A DNA stretch of 64,000 nt, from the NCBI GenBank assembly GCA_949152475.1, contig OX424559.1, positions 31,973,119-32,037,118 of the forward strand. Direction: 5' to 3'. The DNA comes from Terebella lapidaria. Its lineage: Eukaryota > Annelida > Polychaeta > Terebellida > Terebellidae. Of this stretch, positions 9,846-22,849 are shown one piece after another. The notes under the pieces were generated by a model. It saw nothing but the letters and a program-made list of their open reading frames with translations. It was not told where the DNA came from and searched no databases. A program made the position numbers and the translations under genes. Within the stretch, counting starts at the first letter, position 1; each line of letters starts with the position of its first letter.

Positions 9846-12800
9846 GTAACAGGATGCCCTTGACCAACATCCGTCAACTCCTCCGCGCGTGGAAGAGCGT
9901 CTGGATGTAGCAGCTGATCGGCACCAGCGGTGTCCAGATCGCCGCCAATAGCGAGGTTGATTCTGCTAATTACACGCTCGGTGTCACCACCAGAGTCAGA
10001 TTCCACAGAACCCGTACTGCTGCCCGTCTCGGAGACAGCCAGGTGGTTATCATCTTGAGGGTATGGTCGTCTCGAAAGCATGTCACAGCTCTCAAGGGAC
10101 TCATCTCCAGAAGCGATCAGTATCCGGAGGAAGCTTCCTTCCCATTCCATCCCCTTCAGACACTCTTGACGTATTCAAGCGCTTTTAAATGCAAAGCACT
10201 GTGAGTCAAGATCCCCAGATCTGTCTGCACTAGTGTCGAATGCTCAAATGACAGCTATTCTACAAGTACAGCAGTGTATACTCGTCTCCATGGGAACGTC
10301 TATTCTTAGCATCAGTCGATACAATACAACAAACAGATTACGTTTTTTGTGCAGGCTCGTTCAGACATGCATCGCCCCCCCCCCCCCCCCCCCCAGTAAC
10401 GGAAGTCAAGCTACTTGTGGTTGTCACATATAATCAGTCAAAAGCAGTGATACAAATAAATTTACCATGCTCTCCGAACTTTTTTCTTACAGCCTCCGCT
10501 AGCATGTAAACAATCCTCAACACCACTCTTGCGAAAGCAGAAATCTCCTGATTTCTAACTATGTGTTGCACCAGGGGAAAAACTATATCACTAAACTCAT
10601 CTCAATGTATGATTAAATGAAAAAGAATAACATTTCCATGGAATTGTCGCATACTTGTGGTTTAAATAACCCACTCACAAATGATAACATGAGATGGGCA
10701 AATAAATATAAACACTCCCCATAGCCGAAGTTACGCTTATAAGGCAAACGCATATGCCCATTGGCAGCCCCATAGACAATTGTGCGCCCTCTGGGCGTTG
10801 ATCAGACGCCCATTAGCAACCACAATGTACAATAAAACCACCCACTTTTCAAAACTAGAGCCCATAAATCGACTACCGGAGTGCGGATCCAATAGATTTA
10901 GACGAGATGGCTGACAGGTCCATAACCTCAATGGTTAGTGGACGAACCCTTCATGCCGGTGCCCAATCTAGGGACTCCCAAACATGATGAAATCAATAGC
11001 TGGCAGTCGTCTGGAACTGCCCGCGGATGGAGTCCAGAACCAGACAATCACCATAGCATGGCATATTGACCTTATCCGATGAAATGATAGAGATTAAAAA
11101 CTACAAAGTATGCTACACAAGTAAAATACGACCCCCTTCTTTGAAGTAGGGTCGGGGTTGCGGTCATTCCAACCGCACCGCGTTTTGTAATGTGCAATCC
11201 GGATGAAATGAGAGTCAACCCACTGGAACGGCTGGCCCGCACGTGCGAACTTAACAGCCGATCCATTAAAAGTAATGGTAAAACGGTTTTCTGCCGTTAG
11301 AAACCTTAAACTACTATCCTTACAGTAGTGTGATAACACTCCCAAATGTGTCAATTAAAAGCAAGCGGAGTGCCAGACGAGTTATGCGAACGAACCGCGG
11401 ACATCAATACTCATGTCCGGACACTAACCCCGCGTCCACCGCCAGTTCCCCATTATCGCGGGAAAGGTGCATCCCCCGTAGTGGATAAAGGCCCAGCCTC
11501 AGTCTGGCCATATAAGAGGCTGTCCTAGGACTCTTAGGCATCTGGCAAATCCACAAAAGTGTTCCTGCCAGCGTAGGCGTTCGGTGATCGACGCCAAACA
11601 GCAGTCCACATGATGCGGATAGGATTGCTGCACGTCTTTAGTGCTAGAAACTACAGGAGGGCGGATGCATGGTGGTGGCGTTACAATGCAAAGATGTCCG
11701 AGGACCTCAAACCCGCAGATCACCACAGAGTAGTGACCGCAGAGTAAAGTCGTCTGGATCCTTGCGACAGCCCTAAATCCATCCTAAGTGTGATAGATGG
11801 ATACCACACACGCATCTGCATGAACGGAATGTTAGTCCCATCCATATCGCGATGGAACACAGGCTTCATGGTGTGGCCGCCGTCTATCCGCAGGTCCGGG
11901 AGGTTCTGGGGGTACCTGCGGATGGCTGAGAACTGGTTGAAAGTCGTCCGGACTCCCATTCGACAAGTCAGATGGGTCCGAAAGACCCATCATTCGGCAT
12001 ATATGCTCGCCTGGCGTCCGCGGGTGCTGGTAGAACGTGTCCAAAAGTGGAGCATCATCCGGTTCGGCATCCTGAATGAGCGGATACATGACGAGCAGGC
12101 CCTCATACTTCTTGAGGTTGTTGATATGGCCCACCAGAACCTTGTCCGGATCAGAATCAAGACGTATCCATTAGTACACCTCAGTCACCTGTTTCAGTAC
12201 GGTGAACGGACCGATCCACGGCCATGAAAACTTGTTGCCCGTATTGGCCAGTGGACAGTTATAGCACACCTTTCACCTTCCACAAAAGCGGGCCTACCCT
12301 TGGCATGGGCGTCATAGCCTCGCTTCTGCTGGATAGCAGAGTTATACAGTGCTGTTCGGCAAAGTCGTTGTTGTTCCGAAAGACCTGGCCTAGAGGAAGA
12401 GTTCCTCCAGCGTGGCTCAGACAAGCTACCCTTATGGCCGTTAGCCCGCCGGCACTCCAATAACTTCGGACACTGCAACCACAAGTGTCCCTGTTTTCCA
12501 CAAAAGTAGCAGTTGAGGTTGGAGCTAGGTCTGGAGGTGAATGCGCAGCAATCTGCAGGTCCCGGAGCTTCGAACCCAGCACAGTGCGCAATCATTTGCA
12601 CGGTACCGAGGTCATACTCTTCAATGTCCAAGGACGGGTATGACACAGCAGTTGGAGCTGCTTGCACCGGCATCACTGGAGGTGACGCAGATGCACCAAC
12701 CCACTGAGGTTTTAATTCCACATTTGATTCCCAGCGGGCCAGGAATGCCCATGGAGTCACTTGCTATGCTATGGCGGCAAAAGGTGCAGCAGCTTGCGTG

Positions 12801-13115
12801 GGAACAGCCGAGGCCAGAGCCGGGGCCGGAGGCATCTGTCTGGATCTGACAGCAGCCTCTATGTGCCTCTTCCATGGTAGCCTCTTCCATCGAATGTTTC
12901 TCGTGGGAAGCCAGGGCGTACGCTATGTGGCATTGGCTGATAAACTGGTCGATTAGCATCGGCTCGAACCTACTCGCAGGGTACTTCCCGGTAGGCTCTG
13001 TCACCCGTCAGTATCGAGCCTTAAATTGCTTCTCAAACCTCTGCATGTGGTCGTCGGGGTAAACATTAGGCGAAGTTGCTCGGCAACTCCACCAAACGTC
13101 GTGTCACTGATAACA
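9846..13115 (-). mobile_element. broken, incomplete copy of the 39-52 kb Ty3/gypsy family
   Basis: Read on the minus strand, this stretch follows the gene order of the young element. Parts of gag with its CCHC knuckle (CYFCGKQGHLWLQC) lie at about 12.40-13.11 kb. The end of pol lies near 11.8-12.35 kb. The post-pol spacer lies at about 10.74-11.75 kb and the start of the third gene at about 9.85-10.15 kb. Much of the element is not represented, and there are several breaks. Divergence from the young element is substantial, so it is an older insertion. A C run of about 19 lies inside at 10,376. Confidence 0.8.
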
Positions 13116-15100
13116 TGGTCCGTTATCCAATCTCATAGTCCGGGGACAGAAGTCATATCAGGCATACGAAGTGAGAGAAAACAAAAATGACAGGGAAATT
13201 CATGAACCCCCAAAAATGGCCATTAGGAGGTGAAATCAGGTGTTCCGGAAAGAGTGAGCATTTCCTGCCCCACTAGTGGCACCCGTCATGAATTCCCCAA
13301 AATTAACATGAAAATAGATCTAGTTGCATGGCAGACAATGATTTGCTGTATTTATCAACCAGATCATGATGACGTCCATAGAATTTCTTAAACGCAAAAT
13401 TTGACAAAATTTTGAAGACAGGCATATGTGAAGCCCACACTATCAGCATCAATGCCAAAACATAACATTTTCAACCCCAAAACCGAGGAGAGCGACTGTC
13501 GAAGCAAAATTGACAGATATTGTGCAGCCAAAGGTATCTCTAAAATGATTTATTTCTCTAATTCAAACTCTCAACAACAATCATGTTCCGTGCAAACCCA
13601 AGTCCCACATTTCAAAGCGGTAAAATTAACGAAATGGTATGTATTTCGTGCTAACGGTCACTCAGAGGCTGCCATTTCCTCACGAATAACGCGTAATACT
13701 CCTCCCTGAATAACGCGTAACGCCTAGCTACCGTGCAATGAGAGGCGATATTTAATATGTAATCAGTTATATAAGAATATCAGAATATGTATCATAATAT
13801 CAGAATTATATCAGAATATAATCTTCTGTGTTGCATGCTCGGACACACGCGAGCATACATACAACACAAACATGCATAAATCTACGCCATAATACGACAT
13901 CATCGGCAGCGAGGGGGGATAAATATTGTTCATAAATATTAGGCTTTACCCCCATCCCAACATCGCTCCAATATCATTTATCACATCAATGAGTCATAAC
14001 TTCGTCGATAAGCTTTGAAGATCTATGTCAACGTTTTTTCTGCACTCCTGGGCTGTTTTACCACAGTTAAACGACCACACTTGTAGCTAGATCTTGTAGC
14101 GTTTGATGGACTTTGTACAGCAGTTATCACAGAATAACAGAATATAACAGAATACTTCACATAAGTAGGAATATCACTCGATTGATCTGTTGGTGTCGAC
14201 CGATATACGTAGTGTACCTATCTCGCGATCGCTGAATTTCTGGAAGTCCCACTTTTAATTCAGGTGAGATATATGTTCACCTCGTTTTGTTGTGGATAAA
14301 ATCTGTATGTTATGCTGATATATTCTACACTTCATAATCACATAATATGTCCTTCTATATATTCATTACTTGTGTAGTTGTAAAACTAACGAAGACATTG
14401 TACACATTAGGTAAGTTTAAGTAAGTTACATTAGCTAAGTTAATATCAAAATCCGTTTTTGAGATTGGTCATTGGATTGGTATATCGGCCAGATCAGTAC
14501 CAACACGAAATCAACACAAAGGTTCTGGGATATACACTGAGAATAATGAGTATAATGACCAACTTTACAATGCCACAATAACGTAGAGAGCATCACAGGT
14601 GCGAAACTAACTACATTCTATTTATTCTGTGACGGGGACAACTGAGGAAGGACCAAAACCTTAGCAGGAGTGAACCCAGAAGTCGTTACTTGGCTAAAAA
14701 AAGAAATCTAAATTCGTATCGTGGGAAATGGAACCTTCCTCGCTTCAGCATCTATTGTTTAGTGGGAGAAGCTTGTCCATGCGTATCGACTCTTGCTCGT
14801 GATGTTTCTGAGTTGCCTGATACTTTCTTGAAAATGCAACTTTATTTGCAATATCCACAAAGGACTAAGGTGAATGTTTTTCTTGATAAATGTTCGCTAA
14901 TTGCTCTGTTGTGTTTCGACTTTAAGATATAATCTATGAATAATATCATCGTGGAGTTACTTAATGTAACTCACGGTGAAGTTTCGAACTTAAAGTAATA
15001 CATAGAGTGCGCCAAAGAAAATCACACAACAAATAGAAAACACACAATCCGGGAAAACAACAGCAAGACAGCGAGACAATCATAGATTGCAGACTCTCGC
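13116..15100. other. unrecognised AT-rich non-coding stretch
   Basis: I recognise no gene. Plus-strand frames at 13,428-13,709 and 14,690-14,932 have no domain I can name. Short echo-like repeats of ATATCAGAATAT occur at 13,770-13,825, with CAGAATAACAGAATATAACAGAATA at 14,130-14,155. A paired AACGCGTAA motif lies at 13,687-13,723. Confidence 0.4.
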
Positions 15101-15103
15101 CAC

Positions 15104-15146
<43 letters not shown>
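15104..15146. repeat. (TAA)n microsatellite
   Basis: About 14 copies of TAA in a row, ending in AACAATTTA. The minus strand reads as a polyleucine frame, which is an artefact of the repeat. Confidence 0.95.
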
Positions 15147-15149
<3 letters not shown>

Positions 15150-15184
15150 TTTATTTTACATCGCTTAAAATCGCATGATACATA

Positions 15185-15926
15185 CCGGGGTTTCCCGTAA
15201 TATGGCCCACCCGATTTATGGCCCATGGGCCATCTTTCGGGAAAAAATCTTAAAAGATGGCCCAGGGGCGATAATTCGGATTCATTTTTTTACATTTTTT
15301 GGTGATGTGATTTTTTTCTTAAAACGTATTTCGATGGAAATGTAAACTGTATATCGAATATCCAGATATTCCATCAAACTTGTGCCAAGTTTCTACACCA
15401 AAAAAACTGTCACAGGGGCGTCAAAATTACGAGGTGACCATGGTGACCATTGTGTTACTCTTACCCCTTTTGGCTTGAAATGGGGGCGTCAAAATCGCAA
15501 TTCAATGTGAGGCGCAACTTTCACCACAGAAAGTTTCAAGTAAAATACTGTGTACTATACATGTATACTGCATGTACAGGTATTACTATATATCATAATC
15601 GTTTTGTGTGAACTAATTATGTCACTGGAATAGTTGAAAAGAGCTTAGTAGTATACCATTTTCTCTCGGTTTAATTTGTTTCTCCGTTGCGCTTGATGTA
15701 TCTTCGGTAGGCCTATACATGTAGGCATGTCTTGAAATCTACGGTTTAGGCACACTTTTCAAAAAATAAGCACATATGGCCGACACATTAGTATTTTGGC
15801 GATGTAATGGTGAAAAAACGATTTTTCCGAAAGGTCGCCCATGGGCCGTAATTCGGATTCGATTTTTATTCAGTGAGATGCTATTTTCCGAAAGATCGCC
15901 CAGGGCCATATTACGGAAAACCCCGG
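15185..15926. mobile_element. 742-bp MITE with TA target duplication
   Basis: The ends are inverted repeats: CCGGGGTTTCCCGTAATATG at the left and the complement of CCGGGGTTTTCCGTAATATG at the right. Subterminal inverted similarity follows (CTTTCGGGAAAA, GGCCCATGGGC, AATTCGGATTC). TA flanks both sides (15,183-15,184 and 15,927-15,928). There is no transposase-like frame inside. The TA duplication fits Tc1/mariner-like or related superfamilies, but the superfamily cannot be assigned from the ends alone. Confidence 0.8.
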
Positions 15927-15929
15927 TAG

Positions 15930-17470
15930 TACATGTATACAATTAAGCTTACTTAGCTTCTGTGCGATCCTGATGAAGATAAGGATAAAAAGATAAAACG
16001 TCAAACACGGCACGTCATATACATAACATCATTGAGAGATACTAGTGGTATGTGATCATATGTTAAATTGGTTGTGTGAAGACAGCGGTGATACATTGTG
16101 GCATGACAACACCAATGATATTGCGTCATATCCGTTACAGTCAGAGAATTCCCTATTTTGAAAACGGGGGATGCCCTTGATCCCCCGCAGAATGGTGGGG
16201 GATATTTTGCTATGGCTGGTTGTTGACCCTGGCTGGTTGGCATTGCACACGAAGAGTTTCAAGACCACGGCACGCACAGAACGGCTCTGATGGCGAACGA
16301 TATATATGGGTTGTCAGGCATGAAAATCAGTCGTTTTAAGGGGGTACCCTCAGAATTCGAGCTGTAGCAAAAAATCCAATTTATCAACATATATTTTCCT
16401 TACTATAGTGAGATCAGGAAATGAATTGGCTATCTTTGTATATAAGCTGCTAAGGTTTATCTTGTTCTGGGACGGAGCTATGGAGACTCGAATTTGGGCT
16501 TTTTATCATTGTTTTGTATGGCCGAAGGAATTAGTGAAATCTGTCCTGAAGGAAATACATGTATTCTATAATTTCTACTCTAGATTGAAGTTAACGTTAA
16601 TGTTGCGTTCCCTTATAATGGTTTTGGTGCAAAAAGATTAAAATTGGCCTTTCCTCTGTGTTTTTGATGTATTTTTTTACATAAACCGTGAATTTGGTGA
16701 AAATGCGTGATTTTGCAAAACAAAGAGGGCCCTCCCAAGAAATTGCTTCCCATGGCATGCATATATATGGCTTATTTGTGCCTAAGAGATGCTGTTTTCA
16801 ATCGGCAAAACAAGAAAATCTCTCAGAATATATGTGTTATTGATATAAACACCGTTTTTGAGAAAAAAATGCATATTTGAATTTTCGGCCGAACTAACAG
16901 AATTCCAGTTTAGCAGCTCAACTCCCGATGTTATGTTACTAAATCCCATAAAAGGTGATTATATATCATATTTTTGAAGATTTGATACCAGATTGACGAT
17001 GATTTGCTTATTTTTGCTTGTGTAGCTGACCCTTTCATGTCATTTCGGTCCAATATTTGGGATGTAATTAATATTTGTAATTCCATGTGGCGCACATAAT
17101 TCGTGGTTCTTTACAACAAAACTGCATCCTGGCTCTTAAGTACCTCAACCACTGTAGTATATGATAACATTAGCACCTGACACCAAAATTTGTAGCATCC
17201 ACGATGAAATAACGTATTGATGGGCCAATTCCTTTTTTACGTTTTTACAATGGAACGAAGTCAGTTATTGGCTCATAAATCCAAAGTGATATAACTTGCA
17301 CCCTTGAAACTTTGTACACATGTTATCTAGATCATAATCTATCACAATTTATTATCAGATGGTCGTGACACCAGGATCGCCTACTTGTTGATTCGCGGGA
17401 TATCCGTAGCCGGTGATTGGTTGTAACCAGACAGCGGTCGCCAGTGAGGTATCTGTGCGAGCAGCGCCAA
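15930..17470. other. unrecognised non-coding stretch
   Basis: No gene or bounded repeat is seen. Frames at 16,001-16,277 (minus) and 16,408-16,641 (plus) have no recognisable domain. Confidence 0.4.
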
Positions 17471-17479
17471 CACAGAAGA

Positions 17480-19120
17480 TTCGTGTAGTGTTAAAAATAG
17501 CGATCCCTGACGTCTTGCTTGTTTCTCAGCCACGTTTTAACTTTAGCCTTAAAAGTTTTAAAATCAGATTGTTTTATGTTGACGTCAATGTCGTGCCACA
17601 GCTTTGCTTCGATATAGGACATGCTGTGGTATCCATATCGCTTAGTATTGAATTTTGGGAGAGCGAATACGTTGGTATCTCTCAGTGAGTACCCACTATT
17701 TTTGTCGACAAAGAGACTTTTCAGATAAACAGTTGCCAGATCATTTTTAATTTTATGCATTTCTATTGCCAAGGATTTCGCACACATATTATATATATCA
17801 AGCGTATTATTTCGGCGCAGCAGAGTCTCGTAATCACATGTATCATCATTGTAAACCATACGGAGAGCTCGCTTGTTCAGCTTATCGATTTTTTCGAGAT
17901 GTGTTCTACGGCTGCCGGTATCAAGATGTTTTTTTTATCCTCACTAAAGCATTGATTTGCATCGATATCTTCGAACAGAGCGTTCCGACATGTTCGTGTA
18001 GTTCGAGATTTACGTCTAGTTCCATGCCTAGAATAGTAACGGAGTTTTATCCAGTGATGACAGTGTCATCGACAACTATAAACTCGTTTGTTGAGCTACT
18101 ATTTCCAAGAACACAAGTTGGAATTTGCCGGGTTCGCCTTCATTAGGGTACCCTTGAACCATGACATAATAGATGAAGTGTCTTTCTGAATTATATTTTT
18201 GACGACTGATATATCGTCATCGGCATAAACGATGGTATTATCATCCGCATAGTTATATAATACAGACTTAGTATTCACGGACATCAGGTCGTTAATAAAA
18301 ATGTTGAATAATAGCGGGCCCAGAATACTGCCCTGCGGAACGCCTTTGGTGACCTGCCCTGCGGAACGCCTTTGGTCCATGTGCTAACGCTTGTGCCCAT
18401 TTTGACACGTTGTTTACGTTGGTATAGGACGACTTTATAAGTTGGCACGTACCAAGATCCACCCCATAATGATACAACTTTGCTAGAAGGAGCCCAAGAG
18501 GCATGTAGTCAAACGCTTTGGAGAGATCAATAGCAAGGACATTTATATTGTTCCTGCTATCCAGAGCCTTACGCCGATCTTCGGTTAATTTCGACAAAAT
18601 GTCTTTGCATCCATGTTTTTTTCCTGAAACCGGATAATAAACTATGAAAATGTTGGTTCATTTACTGATATAACTGTTCATTTAATACGTTTTCAAATAT
18701 CTTGGAAATTATGGGTATCAGGTTAATTGACCGGTAATTATCCTTGTCAAGCTTATCCTTTTTCTTATAAACTGGGCATATATTAGATAATTTCAGACAA
18801 TCGGGAAATTTGCTTTGGGCGATGCATTTGTTCAGAAGCAAAGTGAGACATTCGGCTAAATCGTTTTTAAGAATTTTGATGAACGCAGGGGGGATTGAGT
18901 CATAACCACAAACTTTTTTCGTATTCAGTTTAGCGATAGCTTTTTTCACAATGGGGATACTAATCGACTGCAAGGAGAATGAGTTCTGGCGTATTCCCAT
19001 ACGTGTTATATTTATGATAGAGACGTGATTTTTAAATGATTCTATAATATGTTCAATGGGTCTGTCCATATTTTCGCTTGTACCAATGTCCGACCCTATA
19101 CTCGCAAAATAGTAATTGAA
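17480..19120 (-). mobile_element. LINE reverse-transcriptase remnant (Jockey/CR1/L2-like)
   Basis: This is an APE-type non-LTR retrotransposon fragment covering the reverse transcriptase to the C-terminus. On the minus strand, 19,069-18,662 gives the N-terminal RT region (VCGYDSIPPAFIK, SNICPVYKKKDKLDKDNYR, ISKIFENVL). 18,597-18,292 gives catalytic motif A (AIDLSKAFDYMPLG). 18,380-18,099 gives [13 protein letters not shown] and the YADD box. 17,859-17,491 gives the C-terminal YGYHSMSYIEAKLW and FKAKVKTWL region. The reading frame breaks between these segments, so the copy is dead. The GVPQG region carries a short tandem duplication. No endonuclease domain is attached; the copy looks 5'-truncated near 19.1 kb. 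Confidence 0.9.
18328..18376. repeat. 26-bp tandem duplication inside the LINE
   Basis: The 23-base string beginning CTGCCCTGCGGAACGC occurs at 18,328-18,350 and again at 18,354-18,376 (period 26). It duplicates the codons of the KGVPQG motif of the reverse transcriptase and shifts the frame. Confidence 0.9.
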
Positions 19121-19875
19121 GATGGTACATAGATGTGCTTCACTTCACTTCAGATTTAGTTACTAAAATCAAAGCTGATGACCTTTTTTTGTCGACCTTG
19201 GGTGATAAAAGGGAACTTGGATCGTACAACCATCGATCATATAGAAAAAGATGTGGAATTGAATATAGAAAAAAACAAAATTAATGTTGAGGAAAATTAA
19301 TAATGAATATAAGCAGAGCTATTACGACTTTTCGATTTTGACATTTTCTGTGACCTTGACCTTGTCGCTCGATATTGTGCTGTAAAATTTCGCAATGTTG
19401 TTTCTATTATCAAAACACGACTCCTGAATGAAAAAGGTTTAAAAAGATTGAAAATGGCTTCACAACATGTCATGGTCTTGAATCTCAGAACACCTAGTCA
19501 TAAAATCGTGACCCCCAATTTTTCGACATTGGGCATTTCGACAATTTCTTGATAATGGAGAGTTTTCGTCGTACTACCATCGGCCGTACACCATACGATC
19601 GGGAATTGGTCAAAGTTAAATACAAAAATAGTTAGAAAAAATAATATCAAGTAGAACGAGAGTTATAGCCAATTATGTGGTTTTCACTTTTTCCGTTGCC
19701 ATGGCAACCATTTTTATTCGATTTTGACAAAATTTGTACGAGACCGAGCAATTTCAAAAGCGCTTCTGCCCTATAACTTTCAGACTGATCGGACGTTCTG
19801 TCTTTGAGTTATGAGCGCAGACATTAGCACTGAAAAGTCGCTGGCAAAAAATAACCGAAATCGTGACCCCCAATT

Positions 19876-20606
19876 TTTCGACATCGGGCGATAATGGAGA
19901 GTTTTCATCCTACGATCATCGGTCATACACCACACGATTGGAAATTGACCAAAGAGGAATACAAAAATAGTTGGAAAAATCAATATTAAGTAGAACTGGA
20001 GTTATAGCCGATTATGTGATTTTCACGTTTTATGTGAATTTCATGACAACCGTTTTTATCCGATTCCGACAAAATTTGCGGAGAACCGAGCCACTGCAAT
20101 AGTGCTTCTGCTCTATAAATTTCAGAGTGATCGGACGGTTTGTCTTTGAGTTACGGGAGCAGACATTAGCACTGAAAAGTCGCTGGCAAAAAATAACCGA
20201 AATCGTGACCCCCAATTTTTGGACATCGCGCGATAATGGAGAGTTTTCATCCTACGATCATTGGTCGTACACCATGCGATCGGGAATTGGTCAAAGAAAA
20301 TGACAAAAATAGTTGGAAAAATTAATATCAAGTAGAGACCGGAGTTATGGCCACTTATGTGATTTTTACGTTTTCCATTGCCATGGCAACTGTTTTTACC
20401 GGATTCCGACAAAATTTGAGGAGGACCGAGCCACTGCCATACCGCTTCATCCCTGTAAGTTTGAAGTCTATAGAGCCATATGCTGTCGAGTTATGCGCGG
20501 AAGGACAGACAAACAGACAGACACACCCAAATACAATACCCTCTCCCCCTATCGGGGCGTGGGTAATTAATACTGCAACAACATGTAATCAGCACTGGAG
20601 AGGCGC
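19876..20606. repeat. 731-bp direct duplication, copy 1
   Basis: Identical in extent and order to 20,607-21,337. By eye I count about five single-base differences, so the duplication is very recent. It contains roughly two of the 350-bp units plus the tail block. Confidence 0.95.
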
Positions 20607-21337
20607 TTTCGACATCGGGCGATAATGGAGAGTTTTCATCCTACGATCATCGGTCGTACACCACACGATTGGAAATTGACCAAAGAGGAATACAAAAATA
20701 GTTGGAAAAATCAATATTAAGTAGAACTGGAGTTATAGCCGATTATGTGATTTTCACGTTTTATGTGAATTTCATGACAACCGTTTTTATCCGATTCCGA
20801 CAAAATTTGCGGAGAACCGAGCCACTGCAATAGCGCTTCTGCTCTATAAATTTCAGAGTGATCGGACGGTTTGTCTGTGAGTTACGGGAGCAGACATTAG
20901 CACTGAAAAGTCGCTGGCAAAAAATAACCGAAATCGTGACCCCCAATTTTTGGACATCGCGCGATAATGGAGAGTTTTCATCCTACGATCATTGGTCGTA
21001 CACCATGCGATCGGGAATTGGTCAAAGAAAATTACAAAAATAGTTGGAAAAATTAATATCAAGTAGAGACCGGAGTTATGGCCACTTATGTGATTTTTAC
21101 GTTTTCCATTGCCATGGCAACTGTTTTTACCGGATTCCGACAAAATTTGAGGAGGACCGAGCCACTGCCATACCGCTTCATCCCTGTAAGTTTGAAGTCT
21201 ATAGAGCCATATGCTGTCGAGTTATGCGCGGAAGGACAGACAAACAGACAGACACACCCAAATACAATACCCTCTCCCCCTATCGGGGCGAGGGTAATTA
21301 ATACTGCAACAACATGTAATCAGCACTGGAGAGGCGC
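20607..21337. repeat. 731-bp direct duplication, copy 2
   Basis: Tandem partner of 19,876-20,606. The junction reads GAGGCGC|TTTCGACATC. The outer edge after copy 2 is GAGGCGC followed by unrelated sequence. Confidence 0.95.
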
Positions 21338-21344
21338 CCTACAC

Positions 21345-22590
21345 AAACCTACACAAAAGAGTGTACAATACTTTGTGTACACACAAGAGAGCTGACAGTG
21401 AAACAACCATCGTTATTGCCGCCATTATAATAAGAATCTCATCTCACGGTGCCCCACTGCAGCATGGTTCAGTCTACAACGGCATTAAATTACAATTGAA
21501 ATCACGATGACAAGTATAAATGTTTTGAGATAAAAAAAAAACTATTTTATTACTACCCTGTTGAAGGTGAATCTGTGATATCGATTCAGAAAACCAAAGT
21601 TCCTCACATATATAAGTTATCAAATATTTAATTATTAAATTATTTAATCAAAAGTAAGTATATCTTATTATTTTCATCAGGAAAAGTGCACATTCATTTT
21701 ATTCGAACCTCTACGAGCTGTGCGTTTGTAAGTTGCGTTTTTTTTAATCTATTGCGCTCAACACGACACCGCGGCTACTCGAGATAACGGCAAAAAACCA
21801 GGCGATTTTATCACATCGAAACCCATCCATTATCGTCGACAAAAGACATGACTAACAAAATAACCTAATTGTGGCAGAAATAAGCCACCGTAACTAACAC
21901 TGATATCCGAATTTAGCCCCTTCACTGGGTATAACCAGAGAAGGTCTCGGGCTCTGAACAATGTGTGATAGTCGGCGTGGGATGTCAAGAGCGTTACAAT
22001 ATTTCACACAAGTTTGGCAAGATAATGCAATGAGCATCAGTTGGTCAGTCGTCTCAAAGTTATGTATGTCTTTAGATGGGCTTCTGCAGAAGAGATGAGA
22101 ACCAGCACGTATTTCGTATACATGGCAATTTTGATTCATATGCACACATGGCAATAGATGTCATTTACAATATCTATGTGCTGTTTATTTGGAAAGATAT
22201 GATGGCAACGCGCTGCTCAACAACGATGAATTCTTTAAGTGATAACTCTTACATAATATATCTGATCGGGTCAATGGAATGGAGACGTAAGTTTGTGTCT
22301 GAGGGGAATAACTAGTGTCCTGTGAAAATCATGGTTTATTTGTTCAAATGTGATCGGTGCCATGGTAACCTGCTACATAGCAAACAAATTTCATGGGCGT
22401 TGCAGTGACATTGATGAAAGTAAAGTTTAGTATCAAATTTATATAAAATTCACAATAGTATTCCCATTCTTTTTTGAAATATTCATAATATCTGAGAATA
22501 TATCATATTTCGCCATTTTTCCTCCACACATGCGATTCCACTGAGCCCCACAGTGAAGGAGTTAAAATAATTCATTTGAAAGGTTTAAAA
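21345..22590. other. unrecognised AT-rich non-coding stretch
   Basis: No gene is seen. Two frames at 21,894-22,154 (minus) and 22,076-22,315 (plus) overlap on opposite strands and have no domain. Confidence 0.4.
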
Positions 22591-22604
22591 TCAGCTGTCA
22601 TTAT

Positions 22605-22690
22605 AATACAAAAATACATTAGTTGAAGTGTTTGTGTTTTCGCTGAATGTCCCGCAAAAAAATGAGCCATTCCGTTCCAAATAAGCTCGA
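22605..22690 (-). pseudogene. decayed relative of the PHD-like ORF at 37.5 kb
   Basis: On the minus strand this piece encodes AYLERNGSFFCGTFSENTN, which parallels REYFKRGGSYFCGRCRENV at the end of the 37,501-37,779 frame. DNA similarity (AAAATGAGCC, CTCGATTTGTATTT versus AGTATGAGCC, CTCGATCTGTATTT) supports common descent. Key cysteines are lost. This suggests that the Cys-rich frame is part of a repeated sequence. Confidence 0.5.
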
Positions 22691-22849
22691 TTTGTATTTT
22701 TGTTCGCGCTACTTTGTATATTTAAATGGAACATAAGGAGTACATGTTTATTGAATATATATGGACTTGCGTACGGCGTGAGATACGGTGTCCTGACTGG
22801 CTGGGTCAGTGAGGTCTCCGACTGCACACATAGGCGAGTCAGGTTCCAA

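Larger units (their letters stand above)
19340..21340. repeat. tandem array of about 350-bp units
   Basis: The phrase GTGACCCCCAATTTTT recurs at about 19,509, 19,864, 20,206 and 20,937. Each is followed by a block ending GATAATGGAGAGTTTTC, a GTACACCA-CGAT-GGAAATTG block, AAAAATAGTTGGAAAAAT and a TTATGTGATTTT block. The array ends with an ACAGACAAACAGACAGACAC block and a ...TATCGGGGCG...GGTAATTA tail, a layout seen at the 3' side of dispersed repeats in marine invertebrates. Frames inside are incidental. Confidence 0.85.

Noticed and set aside
14961-15149. Polyleucine-starting minus-strand frame
   Set aside because: The leucines come from the (TAA)n microsatellite read in reverse.
20030-21395. 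Pairs of identical frames in the 731-bp duplication
   Set aside because: They are copies of the same repeat and match the frameless units elsewhere in the array.
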